Source: a virus. From it: DNA of 38,703 bases. The first letter of the stretch is position 1. Each line of letters starts with the position of its first letter. This document shows positions 1 to 7,821 of the stretch, piece after piece. A program made the translations under genes and the position numbers. Below the pieces are notes generated by a model. That model was not told the origin of the DNA. It saw nothing but the letters and a program-made list of their open reading frames with translations, and did no database searches. The DNA lies in the IMG/VR virus record IMGVR_UViG_3300025818_000055, positions 1-38,703 of that record; one strand, written 5' to 3'.

Positions 1-1
1 C

Positions 2-514
2 CAAGTAACGGGTCGGTGGCTTTACGAAGAATTGATGAACAGGAATGGTGCTATTGATTGGCCTTTAGACGCCACGGCAGACATGAGGGCGGCAGCAAGA
101 GGTTCTAGTAGACAGGCCGCCTCCGAAGCCCTAGCTAAAGCAGGCATCCCCGGCCTGAAATACCTCGACGGCATGAGCCGTTCCGATTATGGGCCATACT
201 TCCCAATCATTAGAGAAAGTGACGGCGCGGTTTATCAAAATGTTGTCGGGAGTGCGGATATAGCAGCAGCAAAGTTAGCTGAATTAAACAAGATGGGGGA
301 TGGTGAAGTCACATTCCGCCTTGGGGATATGGTTGATGACCGTACCCGCAACTACGTCACATGGGACCAAGACGTTCTAAACCGCATGAAGCTGTTGGAG
401 CGCAACGGCGAGACGTTCGGCGCCAACGCCTCCCCCGTTCCTGGGCTGTTGACGCAGGATGACGCGGTAACGCCCGCCATCGCCCGCGCGTGGATGGCAA
501 GGGGCGGAATATGA
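2..514 (+). CDS. Polyvalent ART-type virion protein, C-terminal part (5' truncated)
   Basis: The frame is already open at base 2, so the window starts inside the gene. The 171 visible residues match the C-terminus of the gene at 36497-37897: a block ending 'AGIPGLKYLDG', then a segment unlike the other copy, then a shared block 'RTRNYVTWDQDVLNRMKLLERNG'. In that full-length paralogue these blocks close an ADP-ribosyltransferase-like (ART) polyvalent protein, a class thought to be packaged in the head and injected. The tail after LLERNG (about 28 residues) is also different. It ends in an ATGA overlap with the next gene. The N-terminal catalytic part is missing here only because the sequence begins late; the cellular target is unknown. 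Confidence 0.75.
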   Translation, partial: QVTGRWLYEELMNRNGAIDWPLDATADMRAAARGSSRQAASEALAKAGIPGLKYLDGMSRSDYGPYFPIIRESDGAVYQNVVGSADIAAAKLAELNKMGDGEVTFRLGDMVDDRTRNYVTWDQDVLNRMKLLERNGETFGANASPVPGLLTQDDAVTPAIARAWMARGGI

Positions 515-816
515 CCGTCTCCGAGTTCCCCGTTCCGCGCACCGACGATGAACGCCTTAACGCCTCTCTGCGGGGCGTCTACACCGGCAAGACCAACAAC
601 GTGCTGGACGTGACGCTTACCGCGAACGCGGCCTCCACGACGGTCACGGACCCGCGCATCGGGCCTTATTCGGCGGCAATCTGCATCCCCGTCACGGCGA
701 ACGCGGCGGCTATCGCCATGCCGTACCGGACAAGCAACACCAACGGCAGCATGACGCTGGCGCACGCGAACGACGCGAACACGGATAAGACATTCAAGGT
801 GGTATTGGTCGGGTGA
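511..816 (+). CDS. Small conserved phage protein, beta-rich
   Basis: The ATG at 511 is chosen over an earlier in-frame codon at 490 because it overlaps the preceding stop as ATGA and has a purine-rich ribosome site (aaggggcgg) just upstream. The 101-residue product has a run rich in Thr, Ala, Asn and Val ('VLDVTLTANAASTTVTD', 'NGSMTLAHANDANTDKTF'). I recall similar small proteins in many tailed phages, usually near tail or fibre genes, with no proven function. The alternating polar/hydrophobic pattern suggests a beta-sandwich, perhaps a minor virion or decoration component. The function is inferred from position only. Confidence 0.75.
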   Translation: MTVSEFPVPRTDDERLNASLRGVYTGKTNNVLDVTLTANAASTTVTDPRIGPYSAAICIPVTANAAAIAMPYRTSNTNGSMTLAHANDANTDKTFKVVLVG

Positions 817-1214
817 ACAACCGGCAATATCGGGACTTCGGGCGGATCGTCTCTGTCCTGGCCCATACCGAAAACTTTCACGATTTACCGTTGCGGTTCG
901 TCCGTATGACCCTGGCCCCGAGCATCCAGCTTGGGAACTATCACATGGTTCCGCGCGAGGCGGGATTTTTCATTTGGGGCCTGCTGTCCGACGAGGCGAG
1001 CGAGCGCTACGAGCGCACCGGCACGATAGCGGCGGGCGACCTTAACAGCGGTAACAACCTTTGGATTTTCTACATGGCGGCACTTGGCAGCGCGTACCGG
1101 GTGGCAAGGGTCGCGCAAAAGGTGTTGACCGCGAAATACCGCCGACCGGGGCGCAGCCGCCGCCATTGGAAGGGCGGCAGAGTACAGGAGTGGAAGTGTG
1201 CGAAAATTGACTGA
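813..1214 (+). CDS. HlyC-like (toxin-activating lysine acyltransferase family) protein
   Basis: The start is GTG in a GTGA overlap with the previous stop. Read against HlyC from memory, the 133-residue protein follows that family along its whole length: 'LAHTENFHDLP' (family S-P-L-H-R-x-W) puts a His at position 23, the position of HlyC catalytic His23; 'TLAPSIQLGNYHM' matches L-P-A-I-x-x-x-Q-Y; 'WGLLSDEASERY' matches W-A-x-L-S-x-E-x-E-x-x-Y; 'LNSGNNLWIFY' matches W-x-S-G-D-x-x-W-F-I-D; 'HWKGGRV' matches the F-H-G-G-K block. HlyC proteins use acyl-ACP to fatty-acylate lysines of RTX toxins. Here the second catalytic residue, HlyC Asp92, aligns with Tyr87, so activity may be lost or changed. 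No RTX protein is visible; a neighbouring virion protein is the likeliest partner. Confidence 0.7.
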   Translation: MNNRQYRDFGRIVSVLAHTENFHDLPLRFVRMTLAPSIQLGNYHMVPREAGFFIWGLLSDEASERYERTGTIAAGDLNSGNNLWIFYMAALGSAYRVARVAQKVLTAKYRRPGRSRRHWKGGRVQEWKCAKID

Positions 1215-1866
1215 TCGGCTTTTGGCCGGGGAAGACATGCCGGACCGCTTTTGGTGCTTTGGCGACGATGGCGGTTCCAGTGACGGTTCCAGTGACGAGG
1301 GGCAGGGGCATCCGGGCCTAAGCGATGATTCCGCATCGAATACGCAGGGCATGGCCGGGCCATCAACAGGGCCGACCGGCGATTCGGGTTCCGGCGGCTT
1401 TGATGACGACAATTTTGACCCGAGCTTTAGCCCACCGACACCAGGGTTTGGTTTTGGCGATATGTCATTCGACATGCCCAATATAACCGCCGGAAAGGTG
1501 GGTCAAAAAGCCCTTGGTATGCTTGCAAGCATGGCCATTGGCGGGCTTCCCGGCCTTGCAATCGGCACGATGATCGGCAACGCGCCGCTCGGTCAGATGG
1601 GCGAACCGCAGGGCCATCCGGGCTTGAGCGACACCAGCGCGCTTGGCACCCAAGGCATGGCTGGCGGCTGGGGTTGGGGACAAAGTGATTCGCCCGGCGG
1701 CACCGACCCGCGTGTTTCTCGGCAATACGCCCAGCAAACGCTCTACACGCCGCCGCCGTCGCTCCTGAACCCGGTTCAGGCCACCCCGCCGACCTATGGT
1801 CAGCCGAAGCAGGGTTATTGGGCCGGCAACCAATTCATCATCCCGCCTTATGGCCTTCTCGGCTAG
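1198..1866 (+). CDS. Gly/Ser/Asp-rich virion-associated protein with internal repeat
   Basis: GTG start at 1198, seven bases after acaggag; it overlaps the previous gene by 17 bases. The 222-residue protein is low-complexity and acidic in its first half, then has a Gly/Ala-rich hydrophobic stretch (about residues 103-126, 'MLASMAIGGLPGLAIGTMIG') that could insert in a membrane, then a Pro/Gln/Tyr-rich tail. A repeat of about 18 residues, GHPGLSDxSAxxTQGMAG, occurs twice, about residues 38-55 and 140-157, on either side of the hydrophobic part. Its place before the ejection proteins suggests a minor virion protein that helps DNA cross the cell envelope. I do not recognise a named family. Confidence 0.7.
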   Translation: MRKLTDRLLAGEDMPDRFWCFGDDGGSSDGSSDEGQGHPGLSDDSASNTQGMAGPSTGPTGDSGSGGFDDDNFDPSFSPPTPGFGFGDMSFDMPNITAGKVGQKALGMLASMAIGGLPGLAIGTMIGNAPLGQMGEPQGHPGLSDTSALGTQGMAGGWGWGQSDSPGGTDPRVSRQYAQQTLYTPPPSLLNPVQATPPTYGQPKQGYWAGNQFIIPPYGLLG

Positions 1867-1875
1867 GAGAGTAAA

Positions 1876-2712
1876 ATGTCTGATAGCGGAAGCACCCCGA
1901 GCGGCACCCAAACCGTAGTTCAGAACAACAGCCCGTGGAGCGGCCAAGAGCCGTATCTGACCAAGGGCTTTGAGCGCGCGGAGTCGGACATTCTCAACAA
2001 GCCGACGCAGTATTACCCCAATTCAACGGTAGTGCCGTTCTCCAACCAGACCACCCAAGCCTTGGGGATGCAGGAGAACCGCGCGCTTTCCGGTTCCCCG
2101 GTGATGGGTGCGGCCAACCAGATGGCGCAGGGGACGTTGCAGGGCAACTACCTGAACGCCAACCCTTACCTGAACAGCGCCATTGACGCAGCCACCCGCC
2201 CGATGATCCAGAACTTCCAGGAGACGGTATTGCCGGGCATCCAGAGCGGTTTTGCGGGCCATGGGCGCTACGGCTCGGGCTTGCAGGGCCAGATGCAGGA
2301 GCGGGCCGGCGAGGCCCTCACGCGGCAGATTGGGGACGTTGCCGGGGCCATGTCGTATCAGAACTACGGCGACGAGCGCCAGCGCATGTTGCAGGCCGGG
2401 ACTTTGGCCCCGAGTTATGCGGCGAACGATTACAACGACATCGCCCAACTGGCCCAGGTCGGTCAGACGCGCGAGGCCCAGGCCGGTGCCAACCTCCAAG
2501 ACGACATCAACCGTTACTATCAGCAGCAGCAGGCGCCCAAGGACGCGCTCGCGCAGTATATGTCGATGGTGGCCGGCGGTTCGTTCGGCGGGCAATCGAC
2601 GAAGCAATCCCCGATCTATTCCAACCCTGTCGGAAACGCCTTGGGCATGGGCGCGACGGCGGCGGGCATCGCCGGGACGCTGTTCGGACAAAACGGCATT
2701 TGGCCGCAGTAG
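1876..2712 (+). CDS. Putative internal virion / DNA ejection protein
   Basis: ATG at 1876, preceded by ggagag and 9 bases after the previous stop. The 278-residue protein begins 'GTQTVVQNNSPWSGQEPYL' and contains 'YYPNSTVVPFSNQTTQAL', a pattern I remember from a very common phage family usually found near tail and ejection genes. The centre (residues 90-210) is Gln/Ala-rich and probably helical; the end is Gly/Ala-rich with a short hydrophobic segment 'ALGMGATAAGIAGTLFG'. Position between other ejection-type proteins supports an internal head protein delivered with the DNA. There is no catalytic motif. Confidence 0.7.
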   Translation: MSDSGSTPSGTQTVVQNNSPWSGQEPYLTKGFERAESDILNKPTQYYPNSTVVPFSNQTTQALGMQENRALSGSPVMGAANQMAQGTLQGNYLNANPYLNSAIDAATRPMIQNFQETVLPGIQSGFAGHGRYGSGLQGQMQERAGEALTRQIGDVAGAMSYQNYGDERQRMLQAGTLAPSYAANDYNDIAQLAQVGQTREAQAGANLQDDINRYYQQQQAPKDALAQYMSMVAGGSFGGQSTKQSPIYSNPVGNALGMGATAAGIAGTLFGQNGIWPQ

Positions 2713-2724
2713 GAGAAGAAGCGC

Positions 2725-3864
2725 ATGGCCATTGATCTTTCGAAGTACGGCCTGCTGGTTTCGCAGGGCGACAAGCAACAGGCGCTTTACCAGGGCCTTC
2801 TCGGGCTTGGCAGCCAGTTGATGGCCGGATCCGCGCCGTCCACACAGCCGGGCGGCTTTGGCCGTGGCATGGCTGCGGGCGGGCAGGCATTCCAGCAGGG
2901 CTACCGTGGTTATCTGAACGACGCCATCGGCAAGCAGATGCAGGGCCTTCAGGCTGTAAACATGCAGCAGCAGATGGAGGCGCAGCAGGCCGACGCCGAG
3001 CGCAAGGCACAGATGCGGCTTGCGCGGGACCGGCTTGTCAATACGCAGGCCATGGGCGGGCGTGATATGGCCGGCAAGCCGGTGGATCGCGGGGCCTTAC
3101 TGGCCCAGGCGTACCCCGACGCCTACGGCCAAGCTGCCGCGCGGGATATGTTCAGGGAGGTCACTCCTTATACCAATTACGGCAAGATTCAGTCCGACTT
3201 GGACGCGGGCGTCATCACGCCGGAACAGGCGCGGGCGGAGGCGTCCAGGCTTGTCTCGACCGAGCGAAAAACCGCCAAGGATGCCGCCGGGTATCTTCGC
3301 TATCTCGATGACGGCGCCCGCGTGTTCCCCGGCGTTGAAAAGCCGATGGACCCCGAAAAGGATAAGAGCTTCGACAACGAAACCAAACTTCGCGGCGAGT
3401 TCACCAAGGGCGCAGAGGATTTCCTGAAGGTCCGCGATGCGTACAGCCGTATCGTGGTTTCGGCGGATCAGCCCGATGCTGCCGGCGATTTGGCGATGAT
3501 CTTCAACTATATGAAGATGCTCGACCCCGGCTCGACCGTGCGGGAGGGTGAATTCGCCACCGCGCAACAGGCAACCGGCGTGCCGGGTCAGGTCGTGTCG
3601 ATGTACAACCGCGTCTTGCGAGGCGAACGGTTGAACACCGACCAGCGCGCGCAGTTCGTGAACAGGTCGCAAAAACTCTACGACCAGCAGGCCAAGCTAT
3701 ACGAGCGGCACAAGGATCGGTACGGCAACCTCGCCAAAATGTACAAGCTCGACCCGAACCGCGTCATTTACGACTTGGCCGGTGGTGTTCCGGGCCGCGA
3801 CTCCGCGCGCGATGCCATAGACGACCTTCCCCCGCTTCCCCCAGGCTTTCAGGTGATTAAGTAA
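2725..3864 (+). CDS. Putative ejection / DNA transfer protein
   Basis: ATG at 2725 after aggagaagaagcgc. The 379-residue protein has a short N-terminal Gly/Leu-rich part, a long charged and Gln-rich helical region (about residues 65-105), and a conserved core containing 'AGDLAMIFNYMKMLDPGSTV' followed by 'REGEFATAQQATGVPG' and 'NRVLRGERLNTDQRAQF'. That core recurs in many short-tailed phages in proteins annotated as ejection or internal virion proteins. It ends in a TAATG overlap with the next and larger protein, so the two are probably made in balanced amounts. No enzyme motif is seen. Confidence 0.75.
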   Translation: MAIDLSKYGLLVSQGDKQQALYQGLLGLGSQLMAGSAPSTQPGGFGRGMAAGGQAFQQGYRGYLNDAIGKQMQGLQAVNMQQQMEAQQADAERKAQMRLARDRLVNTQAMGGRDMAGKPVDRGALLAQAYPDAYGQAAARDMFREVTPYTNYGKIQSDLDAGVITPEQARAEASRLVSTERKTAKDAAGYLRYLDDGARVFPGVEKPMDPEKDKSFDNETKLRGEFTKGAEDFLKVRDAYSRIVVSADQPDAAGDLAMIFNYMKMLDPGSTVREGEFATAQQATGVPGQVVSMYNRVLRGERLNTDQRAQFVNRSQKLYDQQAKLYERHKDRYGNLAKMYKLDPNRVIYDLAGGVPGRDSARDAIDDLPPLPPGFQVIK

Positions 3865-5783
3865 TGCCCATCGCGCAGAACGATAAGGGCGAGACCGTTT
3901 TCCTCGACGCAAGCGGAAATTGGTCGCCGGCAAAGATGGCCACCAACCCGCAGACCGGGGAGTCCTTGGCGTTTGACGGCAAGGGGTGGGTGCACGTGCA
4001 GAGCAAAACCAAATACGGCTTTACCGACGCGCTTATGCACGGCGTCACCATGGGTGCAGGCCAGGAGGTTGGCGCCTTGGGTGCGGCTACCGGCGACGCC
4101 ATCGCCGCTGGACTAACCGGCGGATGGGATAAGTTCAACTTCGGCAAGTCTTACCAAGACGCGCTGAACAAGGATGAAACCGCGCGCAAAGCGTTCTTGT
4201 CGAACAACCCCGTTCTCGGAACGGCGACGGAAATTGCCGGCGGCGTTGCTTCCGGCGGTCCCGCCCTAGCAAAGACTGTCGGCATGAAGGCGCTCGAAAA
4301 GGTTCCCGCAACCATCAAAGGGTTGGTCGGTGGTGGCTTGATCGGCGCGGGCGCCGGAGCGCTGGAAAATAACAAGGACCGGACGGCGGGCGCGATAAGC
4401 GGCGGCATATTGGGCGGCGGTCTTGGCATGAGCGCGCCGATTATCACGTCACTTGCCGCCAAGTACGGGCAGCCGGTGGTCGATGCCGTCATGCGTCGAT
4501 GGGGCAACGGCCCGCGTTCTGCCGCGCTTCGCCGCCTGATGAAAGACCTGGACGACGACGCCATTACGCTTGACCAGTTCAAGGTGAAGCTGCACGACCT
4601 TGGCGATGATGCGGTGTTCGCGGATGCCGGTGGGCAGGCCGTCGCGACGCGAGCCGATGCAGCCGTGCAGATGTCGGGCGCGGCTCGGCAAAAGGCATCG
4701 CAAACGCTAGTCCCCCGCCAGCGCATCCAACACGAGCGCATCATTGACATGACTAACAAATACATGGGCACCGAGGGGAATTATCACACCAAAATCACCG
4801 ATCTGATGAAGGGCAAGAGCGAGCGTGCGGGTGATGCGTACAAAGCCGCTTATCAGATGCCGGCGGAAAGGTTGAACACGCCGGAAGTTCAAGGCCTTCT
4901 TCAGAACCCCGCAATCCAGGACGCCATGGAAGACGCAGCCAAACTTGCCGCGATCAAGGGAAAGAAACTGTCAATCCCCGATATGGAGTCCTTGGATTTC
5001 GTCAAGCGGGCGCTGGATGACAGGGTTTCGCGCGCGTACCGGACAGGTGACACGCAAATGGCGACGGCGTTGCGCGACCTTCGCAACCAGTACCGCGACG
5101 CCCTCGACGCGGCCAATCCGTCCTACGCCAAGGCGCGCGAGATTTACGCCGGGGACTCTGCCGTCGAGGAGGCGATGGAAGCGGGCCGCGCGTTCTTCCG
5201 TGGTGACGCCGACGAGGTTGTTGCGGGCTTCGCCAAGATGAAGCCGACAGAGCAGCAGGCATTCCGAGAGGGCGTTAGCCGCGAAATGCGCAGGGCAGTC
5301 GAGTCGAAAAAGGTTGGGGCGAATAAGATTCCCGACTTCCTAGATGTTCCCGACAAGCTGAACAGGCTTAAGGCGGTGTTCCCGAATGAACAGCTTTTCA
5401 AGCAGTGGGAAAACCGCATGAAGATGCTTGGCGTCAAGGCGGAAACCAACAGAGTGTTGGGCGGATCGCCAACGGCGAAGCGCACGGCGGCAATGGATGA
5501 GCTTGGGTTCGATCCCGCGCCCCTTACTGACGCTGCGAAGGGCGATTTCGGCAGCGCGGCGTTGGGTGCAGGCAGAAACATCATGCGCCGGATGCAGAAC
5601 CCGCAACCCGTTGCCGATGAATTGGGCCGCGTCTATTTCGAGTCCGACCCGGTGGTCAAAAGGCTTCTGTTGAAGCAGCTTGAAGACAGGGCGCGCGTAA
5701 ACATCCAGGGCGGCAACACATTGCAGGGCGGGTTGCTTGGTGCGTCGGGGCTGGCCGGAGGCCTGTTGGGGCCAAGGCTCTAA
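3864..5783 (+). CDS. Large putative ejection / internal virion protein
   Basis: The ATG shares one base with the preceding stop (TAATG). The 639-residue protein starts with a short domain ('GNWSPAKMATNPQTGESLAF'), followed by Gly/Ala-rich hydrophobic stretches at about residues 55-80, 115-150 and 170-205 of the glycine-zipper type that can form membrane channels. The remainder is helical and charged, and includes 'ETNRVLGGSPTAKRTAAMD', a stretch I recall near the end of phage ejection proteins. The C-terminus becomes Gly/Leu-rich again. The likely role is a head-stored protein that inserts into the host envelope during DNA entry. It is the last gene before a terminator at 5961. Confidence 0.7.
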   Translation: MPIAQNDKGETVFLDASGNWSPAKMATNPQTGESLAFDGKGWVHVQSKTKYGFTDALMHGVTMGAGQEVGALGAATGDAIAAGLTGGWDKFNFGKSYQDALNKDETARKAFLSNNPVLGTATEIAGGVASGGPALAKTVGMKALEKVPATIKGLVGGGLIGAGAGALENNKDRTAGAISGGILGGGLGMSAPIITSLAAKYGQPVVDAVMRRWGNGPRSAALRRLMKDLDDDAITLDQFKVKLHDLGDDAVFADAGGQAVATRADAAVQMSGAARQKASQTLVPRQRIQHERIIDMTNKYMGTEGNYHTKITDLMKGKSERAGDAYKAAYQMPAERLNTPEVQGLLQNPAIQDAMEDAAKLAAIKGKKLSIPDMESLDFVKRALDDRVSRAYRTGDTQMATALRDLRNQYRDALDAANPSYAKAREIYAGDSAVEEAMEAGRAFFRGDADEVVAGFAKMKPTEQQAFREGVSREMRRAVESKKVGANKIPDFLDVPDKLNRLKAVFPNEQLFKQWENRMKMLGVKAETNRVLGGSPTAKRTAAMDELGFDPAPLTDAAKGDFGSAALGAGRNIMRRMQNPQPVADELGRVYFESDPVVKRLLLKQLEDRARVNIQGGNTLQGGLLGASGLAGGLLGPRL

Positions 5784-5947
5784 AACCCCTTTGGCCATTC
5801 GCCATTCAAGAGGCGATAGCCAACAAGGAAGAAAAGACCACCGACAATAAAGCCGAACGCGAAGGTTTCGCCCATGGCCTTGAATCCGAGGCCCATGGCG
5901 ACCAGCGCGGCTACCACAATCAGGTTGAGTAAGCCCATTCGACTCAT
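5780..5947 (-). CDS. Small antisense membrane protein
   Basis: A 55-codon frame runs leftward through the only gap in the late block: ATG at 5947 preceded by aaggtgg at a suitable distance, and TAG at 5780-5782 overlapping the stop of the ejection gene on the other strand. The predicted protein has two hydrophobic helices, about residues 5-22 ('GLLNLIVVAALVAMGLGF') and 29-47 ('FAFGFIVGGLFFLVGYRLL'), joined by a short polar loop, with a charged end. The clean two-helix pattern and the ribosome site support a real gene. It could be a superinfection or lysis-control membrane protein, but no family is recognised. Confidence 0.5.
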   Translation of the reverse strand: MSRMGLLNLIVVAALVAMGLGFKAMGETFAFGFIVGGLFFLVGYRLLNGEWPKGF

Positions 5948-5960
5948 GCGCCCCACCTTA

Positions 5961-5980
5961 CCCCGCTTCGGCGGGTTTTT
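5961..5980 (+). terminator. Rho-independent terminator after ejection genes
   Basis: Stem cccgc (5962-5966) and gcggg (5971-5975) with a ttcg loop, followed by five T residues. It lies 180 bases after the large ejection gene and 28 bases before the tail-fibre gene, so it could limit read-through from the structural block into the fibre and lysis genes. Confidence 0.75.
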
Positions 5981-6007
5981 CTATGTGAAAACGACAGGAA
6001 CAAAACC

Positions 6008-6898
6008 ATGGCTGAAATCGAAGACCTTAGCACGACGGATGCGTCGAACACCGGGCGATTCCCTGAAGGGCAGACCTTTAGTTCTGTCAACAACGGCGCC
6101 CGCGCGCTGGAAGGCATGATCGCCAGATGGTACGCGGACACGAACGGGTCGATTGTTTCCAGCGGCACTGACACGGTTACGCTGTCTGCCGCACGGACGA
6201 TTTCGGCCTACGCCCAGGGCCAGGTGTTCATCTTCGAGGCGGGCGGCACCAACACCGGGGCGGTCACGCTCAACATCGATAGCGTCGGGGCTAAGGCGGT
6301 GGTGAAGCGCTACAACGTGGCACTCGCTGCTGGCGATATTGTGGCCGGTCAGATTGTCATGGTGGCCTACGAGGCGAGCGCCGACAACTTCCAGCTTTTG
6401 ACGCCGCCCGCAACGTCGATTGATTCCGCCAGCCTTGCGACTTCCGCTGAAACCAATACAGGAACCGACGCCACTCAAGCAGTCACGCCTGACGGCCTTG
6501 CCGGATCCAACTACGGCACGGCGATCTATCAGGTGCTTGTGTTCTCGGACGCCACCGATTGCGCTACCGGCGACGGCGCGGGCGACATCTTTCTCCGCAT
6601 CCCTTCGACGCTCAACGGCTTCGACCTGGTTGGTGTTGCAGCATCGTGTCAGACGGCTGGAACAACCGGCACGATGGATATTCAAATCCATAACGTCACT
6701 CAAGCCGCCGACATGCTGACCACGAAAATTACTATCGACAGTGGTGACACGGATAGCTCTGCGGCTACAACTCCTGCGGCCATCGACACCAACAACGATG
6801 ACGTTGCTACTGGCGACCAATTGCGGATCGACGTTGACGCAGTGCATACGACAGCGGCAAAGGGTCTGCTGGTCGAGATGCAGTTTAGGTTGCCGTAA
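6008..6898 (+). CDS. Tail fibre / receptor-binding protein
   Basis: ATG at 6008, just after the terminator, with acaggaacaaaacc upstream. The 296-residue protein starts with a helical segment common at phage fibre N-termini ('EGQTFSSVNNGARALEGMIA'), continues with Thr/Ala/Val-rich beta repeats (residues 50-130), and has the fibre motif 'GTDATQAVTPDGLAG' at about 156-170. The C-terminal half ('IPSTLNGFDLVGVAASCQTA' to 'GLLVEMQFRLP') looks like a compact beta domain of the type that ends fibres or decorates tails. Its role would be attachment to the host surface. The receptor cannot be read from sequence. It lacks an obvious chaperone-type C-terminal domain. Confidence 0.75.
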   Translation: MAEIEDLSTTDASNTGRFPEGQTFSSVNNGARALEGMIARWYADTNGSIVSSGTDTVTLSAARTISAYAQGQVFIFEAGGTNTGAVTLNIDSVGAKAVVKRYNVALAAGDIVAGQIVMVAYEASADNFQLLTPPATSIDSASLATSAETNTGTDATQAVTPDGLAGSNYGTAIYQVLVFSDATDCATGDGAGDIFLRIPSTLNGFDLVGVAASCQTAGTTGTMDIQIHNVTQAADMLTTKITIDSGDTDSSAATTPAAIDTNNDDVATGDQLRIDVDAVHTTAAKGLLVEMQFRLP

Positions 6899-6899
6899 C

Positions 6900-7592
6900 G
6901 TGCAGATAATCAATTTTATCCGCAAAACACTTATTGTCGATCCCTATTGGGCAAGCGTTATTTTTCAGTGTCATTGCGACGGTGCGGACGAGGCGACGAC
7001 ATTCACCGATGTTTCGGACAGTGGCAAGGCTATCGTTGCCAACGGTAACGCCCAAGTCGATACGGCGATCAAGAAATACGGCACCGGCGCGTTGTTGCTT
7101 GACGGAAGCGGGGATTACCTCTCGGTCGCGTCCGGTGTGCAGATCGACACCGATGACTTCACTATTGAATGTTGGGCATACCTGACCAGCGCGGCGGGCA
7201 CCAACCTGGCCTTGATGGGTACGCGCGACGGCGGCGCAGACGACACCGGCTGGCTGTTGAACATCGGTGGCACAGCTAAGCGGATGACCGTTAGAACTGA
7301 CAATACAGAAGTTATGACTTCTGGCACCGACATGACGATCAACACCTGGACGCACATTGCCTATACATGGGACGGCACGACCAACCGGCTCTATCAGGAC
7401 GGCGTGTTGGTCGCATCTAGCACAGGGTTTAGCCCGAATTTTTCTAGTGCGGCGACACTGTTCATCGGCCACGACGGTCGCGGCACAACGAACGATTGGC
7501 CGGGTTCCATTGACGACATTCGTATCACCAAGGGCGTGGCCCGGTACACGTCAGCATTCACCCCGCCGACAGCGGCTTTTCCGGATCAATAG
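6900..7592 (+). CDS. LamG / concanavalin A-like lectin-fold protein
   Basis: The frame is open from far upstream, but a GTG at 6900, two bases after the fibre stop, is the sensible start (230 residues). The body from about residue 20 is a LamG-like jelly-roll: 'DGSGDYLSVASG', 'FTIECWAYLTSAAGTNLALM', 'NTWTHIAYTWDGTTNRLYQD', 'GVLVASSTGF' and 'WPGSIDDIRITKGVARYT'. Domains of this type bind glycans and are common in phage fibres and adhesins. With the preceding fibre it probably forms the host-recognition set. No catalytic glycosidase residues stand out, so binding rather than cleavage is the likely role. Confidence 0.75.
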   Translation: MQIINFIRKTLIVDPYWASVIFQCHCDGADEATTFTDVSDSGKAIVANGNAQVDTAIKKYGTGALLLDGSGDYLSVASGVQIDTDDFTIECWAYLTSAAGTNLALMGTRDGGADDTGWLLNIGGTAKRMTVRTDNTEVMTSGTDMTINTWTHIAYTWDGTTNRLYQDGVLVASSTGFSPNFSSAATLFIGHDGRGTTNDWPGSIDDIRITKGVARYTSAFTPPTAAFPDQ

Positions 7593-7600
7593 GTGTCGTG

Positions 7601-7702
7601 ATGAGTATTAAAGAACGCCCTCAAAACGCATCACAAGAGACGGTCGGCAAGACTGCCGTCGCTATAGGCGGCTCAGGCGTAGCACAGGCGAGGGCGAAGT
7701 AA
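7601..7702 (+). CDS. Very small protein (33 residues)
   Basis: ATG at 7601, nine bases after the lectin gene; ends in a TAATG overlap with another tiny frame. The product (MSIKERPQNASQETV..., then a Gly/Ala-rich end) has a weakly hydrophobic segment 'GKTAVAIGGSGVAQARA'. Only tight packing between two overlapping genes supports it. No function can be suggested. Confidence 0.35.
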   Translation: MSIKERPQNASQETVGKTAVAIGGSGVAQARAK

Positions 7703-7821
7703 TGGCGAAGAAGGTCGAAAACACAAAACCAATCCGCCGCGTCACTAAGCGGCGCACCAAGCCCGCGCACTTGCGGCACCGGAAGAAGCTCGGACCGCGC
7801 TCTGACATGAGGTCGGCATGA
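7702..7821 (+). CDS. Very small, highly basic protein (39 residues)
   Basis: ATG at 7702 overlaps the preceding stop (TAATG) and the frame ends in an ATGA overlap with the next gene, which is good evidence that it is translated. About 17 of 39 residues are Lys, Arg or His ('RRVTKRRTKPAHLRHRKK'), so it may bind nucleic acid or acidic surfaces. No family is recognised. Confidence 0.45.
   Translation: MAKKVENTKPIRRVTKRRTKPAHLRHRKKLGPRSDMRSA

Noticed and set aside
1-102. Exact repeat of 37486-37587 as a direct terminal repeat of the phage genome
   Set aside because: The repeat is internal to two different genes and the flanks diverge after about 170 bases; a true terminal repeat would reach the sequence end at 38703.
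1-514. Variable segment between conserved blocks as product of a diversity-generating retroelement
   Set aside because: There is no reverse transcriptase and no template repeat in the window; the inserts differ in length and content rather than at scattered adenines.
2252-2821. Rightward ORF in another phase over the ejection protein
   Set aside because: Arg/Ser/Thr-rich composition typical of a shifted frame; no ribosome site; neighbours are consistent without it.
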